A stretch of DNA of 64,000 bases from Paenibacillus sp. LHD-38 (GTDB taxonomy: Bacteria; Bacillota; Bacilli; Paenibacillales; Paenibacillaceae): the NCBI RefSeq assembly GCF_031157315.1, contig NZ_JAVIFU010000027.1, positions 1 to 64,000 on the forward strand, given 5' to 3'. The position numbers were made by a program, and so were the translations under genes. The notes beneath the pieces are model-generated. The model was not told the DNA's origin. It made no database searches and was given only the letters and a program-made list of their open reading frames with translations. Below, piece after piece: positions 50,477 through 58,750 of the stretch. Position 1 is the stretch's first letter, and each line of letters begins with the position of its first letter.

Positions 50477-53056
50477 GTGAAAAATCGTAAAATGCTGGTT
50501 GCGGTGCTGGCCTGTACCGCAGCCATTTGTATTGCCGTCTGCTCCGCAATATGGTTTACGAGTCGTGGAGTTAAAGCCATTGAAGCAGCCACTTATATGA
50601 AAATGACAACCGAATTAGAGACAGGAAGCGCGATAAAGGCATTGCCGGATTCATCACAAGGCTTACCGGGAATGAAGCTTGTGGCAGACAACTCTGAATT
50701 ATCGTTGTATTTTAACGCTGAAACGACGGAGGTGGCTGTAAGGGATAAGCAGCAAGGCCAGGTTTGGTATAGCAATCCGCCTAATCGGAGTGCGGATACT
50801 GTCGCTTCAGGCTTTGAGAAGGAGATATTATCATCGCAATTGACGGTTTTATTCCGTGATGCCGTCGGCACATTGGATACCTTCACCAACTTCTCGCAAA
50901 GCATCGGCAATAAGCAGTTTACGGCCGAAAGCATTGAGAACGGGATTCGCATTACGTATACAATTGGCGATACTTCAATCGGCGTAGATGCTTTGCCGAA
51001 ATATATAAGCAAAACCAGAATGGAAGAGAAGGTGCTCTCCAAGCTTGATAAAACTACGGCCAAATATGTCGGGCTTCGCTATTATCCGAAAGAGGATAAT
51101 CCGGAAATATTAGAGCGCTTGGACGCGCAGGTCTCCAAGCAGCTCGTTCTGAACAAAATGACGGCTGCTTTTGCGAAGGCGGGCTATACCGAGGAAGATC
51201 TAGCTTTTGACAATGAGGAAAATGGCGGCGCAAGCGCAGGCGTATCGTCCAAGCCGAATTTCGTTATTCCTTTAGAATACCGAATTGACGGCGGCTCGCT
51301 GGTTGCATCCGTTCCGGTCAATCAAGTCAAAGAAAGCGGAGAATATCAAATTCGCAGCATAGAACTGCTTAACTTTTTTGGAGCTGCGGATAAAGAGAAT
51401 GAAGGCTACATGTTCGTGCCGGACGGGACGGGCAGTCTGATCCATTTAAACAACGGCAAAGTGAAGGAAGAGCAATACGTGCAGAAGGTGTATGGCTTTG
51501 ATCCGAACGATAACAGCTTCAGGCGGGGCCAAGTGAGCGAGAGCGCCCGAATGCCTGTATTCGGAATGAAGGCAGGCAGCGCGGCATGGTTTGCCGTTAT
51601 TGAGGAAGGCGATGCGGTCGCCAGCATATCGGCTGATATCAGCGGCAAAAAAAATTCCTACAATTATATTCACAGCAGCTACGCGCTGCGCGGTGAAGAC
51701 GAGCTGGAACTTTATACGGGTTCTACCATCCAAGAGATCCAGCTGCTGAATGAAGAGATTTATAAAGGCGATATTCAAATCCGCTATAGCTTTCTCTCGG
51801 GCGACAAGGCGAGCTATTCGGGAATGGCAGAGCTTTACCGTGACAGACTCGTAGAGGAGGATAAGCTTCAGCCTATAAAGGAAGATCAAAAACTTCCTTT
51901 CTATCTGGATATTCTAGGAACCGTCGACAAAAGAAAATCCTTTCTTGGCGTGCCTTACAGCTCCGTCATTTCAATGACCTCCTTTGAGCAAGCCTCGCAA
52001 ATGGCTGAGCAATTGAAATCAGACGGAATCGAACGGCTGATGATGCGGTATACGGGCTGGTTCGGCAACGGCGTCAATCATCAAACGCCTGTTAGGCTGA
52101 AAGTAGACCGCGAGCTTGGGAACAAATCGGATTTTATCGATTTATCCAACCAGCTGGAACAGTCGGGCGGGATGTTGTTCCCGGATGTCGCATTCCAACA
52201 AATTTATCATGACGACGGCGGGTTTGCGCCTTCCTCCGACGCTTCAAGGTTCGTTACGCGCGAAGAAGCGGAGCTATATCCATACAATAGGGCGCTGAGT
52301 CGAATGGACAGGATGCTAGGCTCCTACTATTTGTTATCGCCGGCAAAGCTTCCTTATTACGTGGATACTTTTATGAATAAGTATGAATCGCTTGGCATGC
52401 AAGGATTAGCGCTTCGCGACCTCGGCGGCCTGCTAAGCTCGGATTATCGCTCAAGCAGAGTGATTCAACGCGAAACGGCCAAAAAAATTGTTCAGGATCA
52501 GCTTGGAAACATCGAAGAGCGTGTCGACCAGACGATGCTTTCCGGAGGCAATGCTTATGCTTGGCCATTCGCAGATCATCTGATTAATGTGCCGACGGCA
52601 TCGAGCGGTTTCGTCATTACGGATGAGGAAGTTCCTTTTTATCAGATGGTCATTCACGGTTATTTGGATTATTCCGGCGGCGCGGTTAACCTGGATGACG
52701 AACAGGATTTGCAGCGTCAGCTGCTTCGGTCTATCGAGCTTGGCTCGGCACCGCATTTTGCATGGAGCTATGAATCGTCTTCGAAATTGAAATTCACTCA
52801 TTTTGACGCGTTGTTCTCTACCTATTACAAAGACTGGTACGAGCAAGCGGTGTCGATGTACAAGGAAGTGAGTGGAGTCCTCTCCGGGGTAGAAGCCGAA
52901 CAAATGGTGAACCATATCCGCCATCAAGAAGGCGTAGTTGAGGTGCAATACAGCAATGGGCAATCGATTATCATTAATTACACCGACAAAAAAGTCAACG
53001 TTAATGGCAATACGATCGAAGCTCAAAACTATTGGGTAGGGGGTGAGCGTTCATGA
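50477..53056 (+). CDS. DUF5696 family protein, possible membrane-tethered glycoside hydrolase-like enzyme
   Basis: 859 residues. An uncleaved-looking N-terminal hydrophobic segment (LVAVLACTAAICIAVCSAIW) is followed by beta-rich sequence (about 60-450) resembling the supersandwich domains of large glycosidases. The alpha/beta second half (about 460-780) looks barrel-like (YLDILGTVDKRKSFLGVPYS, LKSDGIERLMMRYTGWFGNG, GMLFPDVAFQQIYHDDGGF, GLALRDLGGLLSSDYRSS). A small C-terminal beta domain ends in NGNTIEAQNYW. DUF5696 has no established activity; carboxylates such as those of FPDVAF and LRDLGG could be catalytic, which is inference. GTG 50477 follows AAAGGAGG. It overlaps the next permease by 4 bp. 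Confidence 0.8.
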   Translation: MKNRKMLVAVLACTAAICIAVCSAIWFTSRGVKAIEAATYMKMTTELETGSAIKALPDSSQGLPGMKLVADNSELSLYFNAETTEVAVRDKQQGQVWYSNPPNRSADTVASGFEKEILSSQLTVLFRDAVGTLDTFTNFSQSIGNKQFTAESIENGIRITYTIGDTSIGVDALPKYISKTRMEEKVLSKLDKTTAKYVGLRYYPKEDNPEILERLDAQVSKQLVLNKMTAAFAKAGYTEEDLAFDNEENGGASAGVSSKPNFVIPLEYRIDGGSLVASVPVNQVKESGEYQIRSIELLNFFGAADKENEGYMFVPDGTGSLIHLNNGKVKEEQYVQKVYGFDPNDNSFRRGQVSESARMPVFGMKAGSAAWFAVIEEGDAVASISADISGKKNSYNYIHSSYALRGEDELELYTGSTIQEIQLLNEEIYKGDIQIRYSFLSGDKASYSGMAELYRDRLVEEDKLQPIKEDQKLPFYLDILGTVDKRKSFLGVPYSSVISMTSFEQASQMAEQLKSDGIERLMMRYTGWFGNGVNHQTPVRLKVDRELGNKSDFIDLSNQLEQSGGMLFPDVAFQQIYHDDGGFAPSSDASRFVTREEAELYPYNRALSRMDRMLGSYYLLSPAKLPYYVDTFMNKYESLGMQGLALRDLGGLLSSDYRSSRVIQRETAKKIVQDQLGNIEERVDQTMLSGGNAYAWPFADHLINVPTASSGFVITDEEVPFYQMVIHGYLDYSGGAVNLDDEQDLQRQLLRSIELGSAPHFAWSYESSSKLKFTHFDALFSTYYKDWYEQAVSMYKEVSGVLSGVEAEQMVNHIRHQEGVVEVQYSNGQSIIINYTDKKVNVNGNTIEAQNYWVGGERS

Positions 53057-53952
53057 ACGGATATAAGCTAGCCTTACGGCACAAGCGCTCACTTCTAGGA
53101 GTGGCATTTATTTTCCCATGGTTGCTTGGATTCGTATTCATGTTCGCGACGCCGCTGATCCAATCCATCCGATTTAGCTTTAGCAAATTAACGGTAGATC
53201 CAAGCGGTTTTATGCTGGAGCCGGTGGGCTGGGCCAACTTTAAAGAAGCCTTGTTCGTGGATGCTACTTTTAATCGGATTTTGACGCAATCGGTATCGGA
53301 AATGGTGCTAAACGTGCCGATGATCTTATTTTTCAGCCTATTCTCTGCTACGCTTCTAAATCAGAAGTTCCGGGGCAGAGTAGTCGCCCGAGCCATATTT
53401 TTTCTGCCGGTCATACTCGCCTCCAATGCGATATCGGCAGCCGAGACGGCGGGATTAATCAATTTGGTTGGCGATTCAACCGTCGTCAACGAAATGGGTG
53501 AAACCTCTTCTACTTACAATATCATGTCAATGGTCATGATCCTAAGCGATATCGGGCTGCCGATTTCTTTCGTTGACTATATCGTTCAAGCCATTACAAG
53601 AATATATGACATTATTACGAGCTCGGGTGTTCAGATTCTTATTTTCCTTGCTGCTCTGCAATCTGTTCCAGGAGCGATGTATGAGGTAGCCAAGATGGAA
53701 GGGGCGACCGCCTACGAATCGTTTTGGAAAATTACTTTCCCGTTAGTGAGCCCGCTCATCCTGACGAATGTCATCTATACAATTATTGATTCATTTACAG
53801 GCAGCGCAGTGACCGATATGATTTTCTCCACTGCATTCACGACGCAAAACTTCGGACTCAGCGCGGCAATGTCTTGGATTTACACGATAATCATAAGCGT
53901 CATTTTGGTCATAATCGGCGTGCTGCTATCGAGAAGAGTGCATTACAACTGA
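53053..53952 (+). CDS. Sugar ABC importer permease, pair 2 (MalF-like)
   Basis: 299 residues, six membrane segments (FIFPWLLGFVFMFATPLIQS first) and EAA loop MYEVAKMEGATAYESFWKIT. It has a longer insert at about 135-190 than pair 1. The ATG overlaps the DUF5696 stop, so it is coupled to that gene. With the next gene it makes a second channel in the same operon. Confidence 0.9.
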   Translation: MNGYKLALRHKRSLLGVAFIFPWLLGFVFMFATPLIQSIRFSFSKLTVDPSGFMLEPVGWANFKEALFVDATFNRILTQSVSEMVLNVPMILFFSLFSATLLNQKFRGRVVARAIFFLPVILASNAISAAETAGLINLVGDSTVVNEMGETSSTYNIMSMVMILSDIGLPISFVDYIVQAITRIYDIITSSGVQILIFLAALQSVPGAMYEVAKMEGATAYESFWKITFPLVSPLILTNVIYTIIDSFTGSAVTDMIFSTAFTTQNFGLSAAMSWIYTIIISVILVIIGVLLSRRVHYN

Positions 53953-53978
53953 GTTAATTGCAAAGGAGGAAGCTGCAT

Positions 53979-54980
53979 ATGGAAGCTTCACAAGCCGTTC
54001 GTACTGAGGACAATAAATATCGGCTGCTGAAAATGAAAAATAAGACGATCGATACCTTGTACGCCATTTTTCGTTATGCACTTGTTATCGGAATATCGTT
54101 CATCATTATTTACCCGCTGCTTATGAAGTTTTCTGTAGCTTTCAAAGACAAAATCGATATTTACAACCCAACGATTTACATGGTGCCCGTCAACTTTACA
54201 CTCGACAACATAAAGATGGCCATGGAAATCCTGAACTATTTTCCACTGATCGGGAATACATTGGTATTCGTCATCGTGACCACGCTGCTAACTACTGCTT
54301 CCTGCGCACTGGCAGGTTACGGCTTTGCCCGGTTTTCCTTCCCGGGCAGCAACGTGTTGTTCGCTTTGGTCATCCTAACGATACTTGTTCCGACAAGCAC
54401 TCTGATGGTACCAATGTATCTTCATTTTAGAAGTTTTGACATTCTTGGATTGCTACATTTATTTACCGGCAAGGAAGGCGTTAATTTGCTGAATACGTAT
54501 TGGCCTTCGATCATTACTTCGGCGACCGCGATCGGACTGAAAGCAGGATTGTTCATTTATATTTTCCGTCAGTTTTTTAAAGGAATGCCTAAGGAGATCG
54601 AGGAAGCCGCATTGATCGACGGTGCCGGCGGCGTGAAAACATTTTTAAAAATCATGCTGCCAAACGCAGTGCCGCCGATTATTACGGTCGTATTGTTTTG
54701 CTTCGTTTGGCAATATAACGATACCTTTTTCACTTCCTTATTCATGAGTGAATCTGCTCTCATGCCGATTAAAATATCGACGTTATCTGCCCAAGCAAAT
54801 GCATTGATTCCAGGATTGATAGGTGTGGGAAGCGGAGCCAACGTTAAGGCCGATCCGAACCATGTGGCGATGATTATTGATACGGGCATTTTACTAGCCA
54901 TTATTCCGCTCATCATCCTGTATTTGGTCGTTCAGCGTTATTTTGTTGAGAGTGTCGAGCGCAGCGGCATTATCGGTTAG
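53979..54980 (+). CDS. Sugar ABC importer permease, pair 2 (MalG-like)
   Basis: About 333 residues, longer than usual because of an extra N-terminal cytoplasmic segment and an inserted loop near 285-300 (GVGSGANVKADPNHV). Membrane segments and the EAA loop EIEEAALIDGAGGVKTFLKI are clear. ATG 53979 follows AAAGGAGG by 11 bases. No ATPase follows; the GH26 gene starts 68 bp downstream. Confidence 0.9.
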   Translation: MEASQAVRTEDNKYRLLKMKNKTIDTLYAIFRYALVIGISFIIIYPLLMKFSVAFKDKIDIYNPTIYMVPVNFTLDNIKMAMEILNYFPLIGNTLVFVIVTTLLTTASCALAGYGFARFSFPGSNVLFALVILTILVPTSTLMVPMYLHFRSFDILGLLHLFTGKEGVNLLNTYWPSIITSATAIGLKAGLFIYIFRQFFKGMPKEIEEAALIDGAGGVKTFLKIMLPNAVPPIITVVLFCFVWQYNDTFFTSLFMSESALMPIKISTLSAQANALIPGLIGVGSGANVKADPNHVAMIIDTGILLAIIPLIILYLVVQRYFVESVERSGIIG

Positions 54981-55048
54981 CGCATCGCTTGCTGTGCATA
55001 GAATGATAAACATGAATAGAAGACAACGAGAAAGGTGAGAAAGCATAA

Positions 55049-56083
55049 ATGCTGAATGCGGAGAGACAATCTCGTTTTAATGTAGTGCCAGAGCTTATAA
55101 ATCCGAATGCTGATGAAAATGCCAAAAGGCTGATGACGTATTTGTGCGACATTTATGGAAGCCGCATACTGACCGGCCAGCAAATCGGTGTAGTGTCTAC
55201 ACCGGAGCTCGAAATCTTGCATGAAGTTACGGGGAAATATCCAGCCGTATACGGCTTCGATTTCATGAATTATTCACCCTCGCGCACAGAGCGCGGGGCA
55301 GAATGCTCCGATACCGATATCGCCATCGATTGGTGGCAAAGCGGAGGGATTGTCACCTTTTGCTGGCATTGGAATGCGCCTAAGGATTTAATTGATTTGC
55401 CGCCGGACAGAACATGGGGCAGCGGCTTTTATACGAAAGCAACGAAGTTTGACGTTCAGAAGGCGATGACTGATGAAGATTCCGAGGATTATAAGCTGCT
55501 CATAAGGGATATCGACGCGATTTCCACCCAGCTGAAAAGGCTGCAGGATGCAGGCGTGCCAGTGCTGTGGAGACCGCTGCATGAGGCATCGGGAGGCTGG
55601 TTTTGGTGGGGGGCGAAGGGGGCGGACCCATGCGTTCGGCTGTGGAAGCTGATGTATGACCGAATGACGAACATGCATAAGCTGAATCATTTGATTTGGG
55701 TGTGGAACGGCCAACATGCGGATTGGTATCCGGGCGACGAATACGTCGACATTATTGGTGAAGATATTTATCCTCCTGATCGAAATTACGAGTCGCAGCT
55801 CGAGCGTTTTCAGACGGCTCTTTCTTACACGAAGATGAACAAAATAATCGCTTTGTCCGAAAACGGGCCGATTCCTGATCCAGATCTCATGCTGCGGGAT
55901 CAAACCCTTTGGGCATGGAATTGCACGTGGTACGGCACTTTTGTCTACGATACGGTGGATGGCCGCAGAGTGTATGCCGAGAAGCATACGGAGCGAGATC
56001 AGCTTATTAAATTTTACCATCACCCGTTTTCCTTAACGAAGGACGAGCTGCCAGATCTTCAGAACTACCCGCTGCGGGATTAG
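55049..56083 (+). CDS. GH26 beta-mannanase, leaderless (intracellular)
   Basis: 344 residues with no signal peptide. The GH26 barrel is clear: YGFDFMNYSPSR at about 68, TFCWHWNAP at about 103, acid/base Glu179 in WRPLHEASGGWFWWG, and nucleophile Glu271 in ALSENGPIPD. It cuts beta-1,4-mannan bonds with retention. Without export it should act on imported manno-oligosaccharides. AAAGGTGAG precedes the ATG. It lies 54 bp upstream of the SGNH gene and is a paralogue of the GH26 at 57235. Confidence 0.92.
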   Translation: MLNAERQSRFNVVPELINPNADENAKRLMTYLCDIYGSRILTGQQIGVVSTPELEILHEVTGKYPAVYGFDFMNYSPSRTERGAECSDTDIAIDWWQSGGIVTFCWHWNAPKDLIDLPPDRTWGSGFYTKATKFDVQKAMTDEDSEDYKLLIRDIDAISTQLKRLQDAGVPVLWRPLHEASGGWFWWGAKGADPCVRLWKLMYDRMTNMHKLNHLIWVWNGQHADWYPGDEYVDIIGEDIYPPDRNYESQLERFQTALSYTKMNKIIALSENGPIPDPDLMLRDQTLWAWNCTWYGTFVYDTVDGRRVYAEKHTERDQLIKFYHHPFSLTKDELPDLQNYPLRD

Positions 56084-56137
56084 CGTATGGCGGCAAGGCT
56101 CGGTAAGGCCTAATACTTCTTAAGGAGTTTGTCATTG

Positions 56138-57238
56138 ATGACTTTGTCTATATGGAATCACAGGAGCAAGCTGCAACACATGCGGCGCAAAATCCTAGAG
56201 GGAAGCTTAACAGTGGGTTTTATCGGAGGCTCGATCACCGATGCAAGGCCTCGCCACAACTGGCCGGAGCCGGTCATTGCCTGGCTCACGGAGGAATTTC
56301 AGGAAACGCGCATAACGGTCGAAAATGCGGCAATCGGAGCAACGGGCAGCGATTTAGCCGTCTTTCGCGCCAAGCGGGACTTAATCGATACCCGTTGCGA
56401 TTTGGTTTTTATTGAATATGCGGTCAATGATGAAGGCGAGCCTACCTTGAAGCGTAACCGTACAAGAGAAGGGCTGATCAGACAGCTGCTTGCTGATGGT
56501 CATCGCGATGTTGTTATCGTATACACGTATTCACAGAGCATGTATGATTCGATTCAGGATGGCTTGGTACCGGATACGATTAGCGAATTCGAACGTTTAG
56601 CCGAACATTATCAAATCGGCTCGATATGGATGGGACTATATGCTCTGAAGGAGGTGAGGAAAGGCAAGCTCCGCTTTGAAGAATGGCTGCTTGACGGACT
56701 TCATCCGACAAGCAGAGGCAGCTTGAGCTATGGTCAAAGCGTCATTTCCTTTCTCGCGAAGGAATTATCGGAAGGAGAACACGCCACGCAGGCCGACCAG
56801 GTTTCACGCCTGCTTTCAAAGCCGCTTGATGACCTGTGTTGGGATGAGGTTTCTGCACTGCCTTTCGAGCATATCCAAACGAATGGTCCTTGGACGATTC
56901 GGAGATGGCCGCATCTGGAATGGATCGATCAAGTGCTTGAGACGTCGGCTGTCGGGGCGAAGCTCTCTTTCTCATTTGAGGGGAGAGGGCTCGTGCTTGG
57001 CTTCGATTTTGGGAGAAGCTCTGCAGAATTTCGGTATCGAATGAACGATGGGGAATGGCAATTGACGGAACGGGAAAGACCGTCATGGGTTGGAGACGAC
57101 GGCTGGTATCGACTTAGCTTTTTTGGAGATGAATGGCCTCTTGACCAGCACCGCTTCGAGCTTGAGGTGATTCATGGCAACCGCCCCGATTGTACAGGCG
57201 CCAACTTTCGTCTTGCGAAGGTAGGGATTATAAAGTGA
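56138..57238 (+). CDS. SGNH/GDSL-type hydrolase, probable deacetylase of the mannan locus
   Basis: About 366 residues. SGNH blocks are visible: nucleophile Ser32 in GFIGGSITDARP, the Gly of ENAAIGATGSD, the Asn of EYAVNDEGEP, and the Asp/His pair of LDGLHPTSRG near 190. A C-terminal beta domain (about 250-366) has the PSWVGDDGWYRLSFFGDEWP stretch. Such proteins are often esterases; acetyl groups on glucomannan would be a fitting substrate, which is inference. No signal peptide. ATG 56138 follows AAGGAG by 10 bases. Its stop overlaps the start of the next gene (GTGA). Confidence 0.85.
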   Translation: MTLSIWNHRSKLQHMRRKILEGSLTVGFIGGSITDARPRHNWPEPVIAWLTEEFQETRITVENAAIGATGSDLAVFRAKRDLIDTRCDLVFIEYAVNDEGEPTLKRNRTREGLIRQLLADGHRDVVIVYTYSQSMYDSIQDGLVPDTISEFERLAEHYQIGSIWMGLYALKEVRKGKLRFEEWLLDGLHPTSRGSLSYGQSVISFLAKELSEGEHATQADQVSRLLSKPLDDLCWDEVSALPFEHIQTNGPWTIRRWPHLEWIDQVLETSAVGAKLSFSFEGRGLVLGFDFGRSSAEFRYRMNDGEWQLTERERPSWVGDDGWYRLSFFGDEWPLDQHRFELEVIHGNRPDCTGANFRLAKVGIIK

Positions 57239-58713
57239 CCGCTGTGAAGAACAAGCGAATCGTAATCGGCATCACGGTCGCTGCAGGTATAGCACTGTTA
57301 GGCTCAGCTGCAGTGTTTGGGCTTCCTGATCCGCTAAAGAAGCAAGAGCCCGTTGCGATGATCTATGAGGCTGAGGTTGGGCAGCTAACGGGAACCGTGG
57401 TTTCTCAAGAAGCAGAGGGCTTCTCTGGCACTGGATTTGTCACCGATTTTACCGATGAGCAGGACCAGTTAACGATGCAGGTTGAAGTGCCCAAAACGGC
57501 ATTATACAATGTGTGGGTAAGCTACCGTTCTCCAAATGGAAATAAAGTGGCTGGTCTCACCTTAAATGAAGAGCCGCATGGTGAGTTGGTTTTACAGCCA
57601 ATTGAAAGATTCACGGAGCTCAAAGCAGGGAAGATGCTTTTGAGAGAAGGCTCTAATACGATTAGCTTGACTCGCGGTTGGGGTTATTATGATATCGACT
57701 ATATCAAGCTGCAGAAAACGAAGCCTAAAGTCAAACATCAGGTCACCGATCAATTAGTTAATCCGAACGCTTCTGCAGAAGCGAAAAAACTAATGAAATA
57801 TTTGGTGAAAAACTATGGCAAGTCGATGTTATCGGGTCAAACCGGGCTCGATAACGTTTCCTGGATTGAGGAGGTTACCGGCAAGAAGCCTGCTATTGTC
57901 GGTTTTGATCTCATCGATTATTCCCCAACCAGAGCGGAGCACGGAGCAGTATCGTATGAAGTGGAGAAAGCTATTGGCTGGCATAAGCAGGGAGGCATTA
58001 CGACCTTTTTATGGCATTGGAACGCTCCATCCGGCCTGATTGACGAGACGGGAAAAGAATGGTGGCGGGGTTTCTACGCGGATTCTGTAACCTTTAATTT
58101 GGAAAAAGCTTTGGATGATCCCGAATCGGAGCAATATAAACTTCTTATCTCAGATATCGATGCGATCGCCGAGCAGCTCAAGCGATTAAGGGATGCCCAT
58201 ATCCCTGTACTGTTCAGGCCGCTGCACGAAGCGGAGGGGGGGTGGTTCTGGTGGGGAGCAAGGGGGCCTGAACCTGCCAAGCAGCTGTACCGAATAGTAT
58301 ACGACCGTTTGGTTAACAAGCATGAATTGAACAATCTCATTTGGATTTGGAATTCTGTGCTGCCCGAATGGTATCCGGGAGATGATGTTGTGGATATCGT
58401 AAGCGTAGACAGCTATCCTGCCCCGGGAGATCATTCGCCGGTCATCAACCATTATGATAACCTCGCAGCTCTAGTAAAGGACAAAAAGCTGGTCGCTTTA
58501 ACGGAAAACGGTTCTATTCCTGACCCGGACTTAATGAAGGCCTATGGCGCGAAATGGAGCTGGTTCGTGACCTGGCAGGATGAATATCTAACAGATGGAA
58601 AGCATAACAGCCAAGATCTATTAAAGAAAATTTATAACCATCCAGAGGTCACTACGCTGGATGAACTGCCAGACTTATTCGGAATGAAAAAAGAAGCAGA
58701 TAAAGAAGATTGA
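57235..58713 (+). CDS. Membrane-tethered GH26 beta-mannanase with N-terminal CBM35-like domain
   Basis: 492 residues. An N-terminal hydrophobic segment (IVIGITVAAGIALLGSAAVF) without clear cleavage site suggests a signal anchor. A CBM35-like beta-sandwich spans about 42-162 (YEAEVGQLTGTVV, NVWVSYRSPNGNKVAGLTLN, GWGYYDIDYIKL). The GH26 barrel (170-485) has acid/base Glu332 in FRPLHEAEGGWFWWG and nucleophile Glu424 in ALTENGSIPD. It should cut mannan at the cell surface. GTG 57235 follows GAAGGTAGGGA and overlaps the SGNH stop. It is the surface counterpart of the leaderless GH26. Confidence 0.9.
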   Translation: MTAVKNKRIVIGITVAAGIALLGSAAVFGLPDPLKKQEPVAMIYEAEVGQLTGTVVSQEAEGFSGTGFVTDFTDEQDQLTMQVEVPKTALYNVWVSYRSPNGNKVAGLTLNEEPHGELVLQPIERFTELKAGKMLLREGSNTISLTRGWGYYDIDYIKLQKTKPKVKHQVTDQLVNPNASAEAKKLMKYLVKNYGKSMLSGQTGLDNVSWIEEVTGKKPAIVGFDLIDYSPTRAEHGAVSYEVEKAIGWHKQGGITTFLWHWNAPSGLIDETGKEWWRGFYADSVTFNLEKALDDPESEQYKLLISDIDAIAEQLKRLRDAHIPVLFRPLHEAEGGWFWWGARGPEPAKQLYRIVYDRLVNKHELNNLIWIWNSVLPEWYPGDDVVDIVSVDSYPAPGDHSPVINHYDNLAALVKDKKLVALTENGSIPDPDLMKAYGAKWSWFVTWQDEYLTDGKHNSQDLLKKIYNHPEVTTLDELPDLFGMKKEADKED

Positions 58714-58750
58714 TAAGCGATAGGAAGACACATATTTTTAGGAGGACAAA

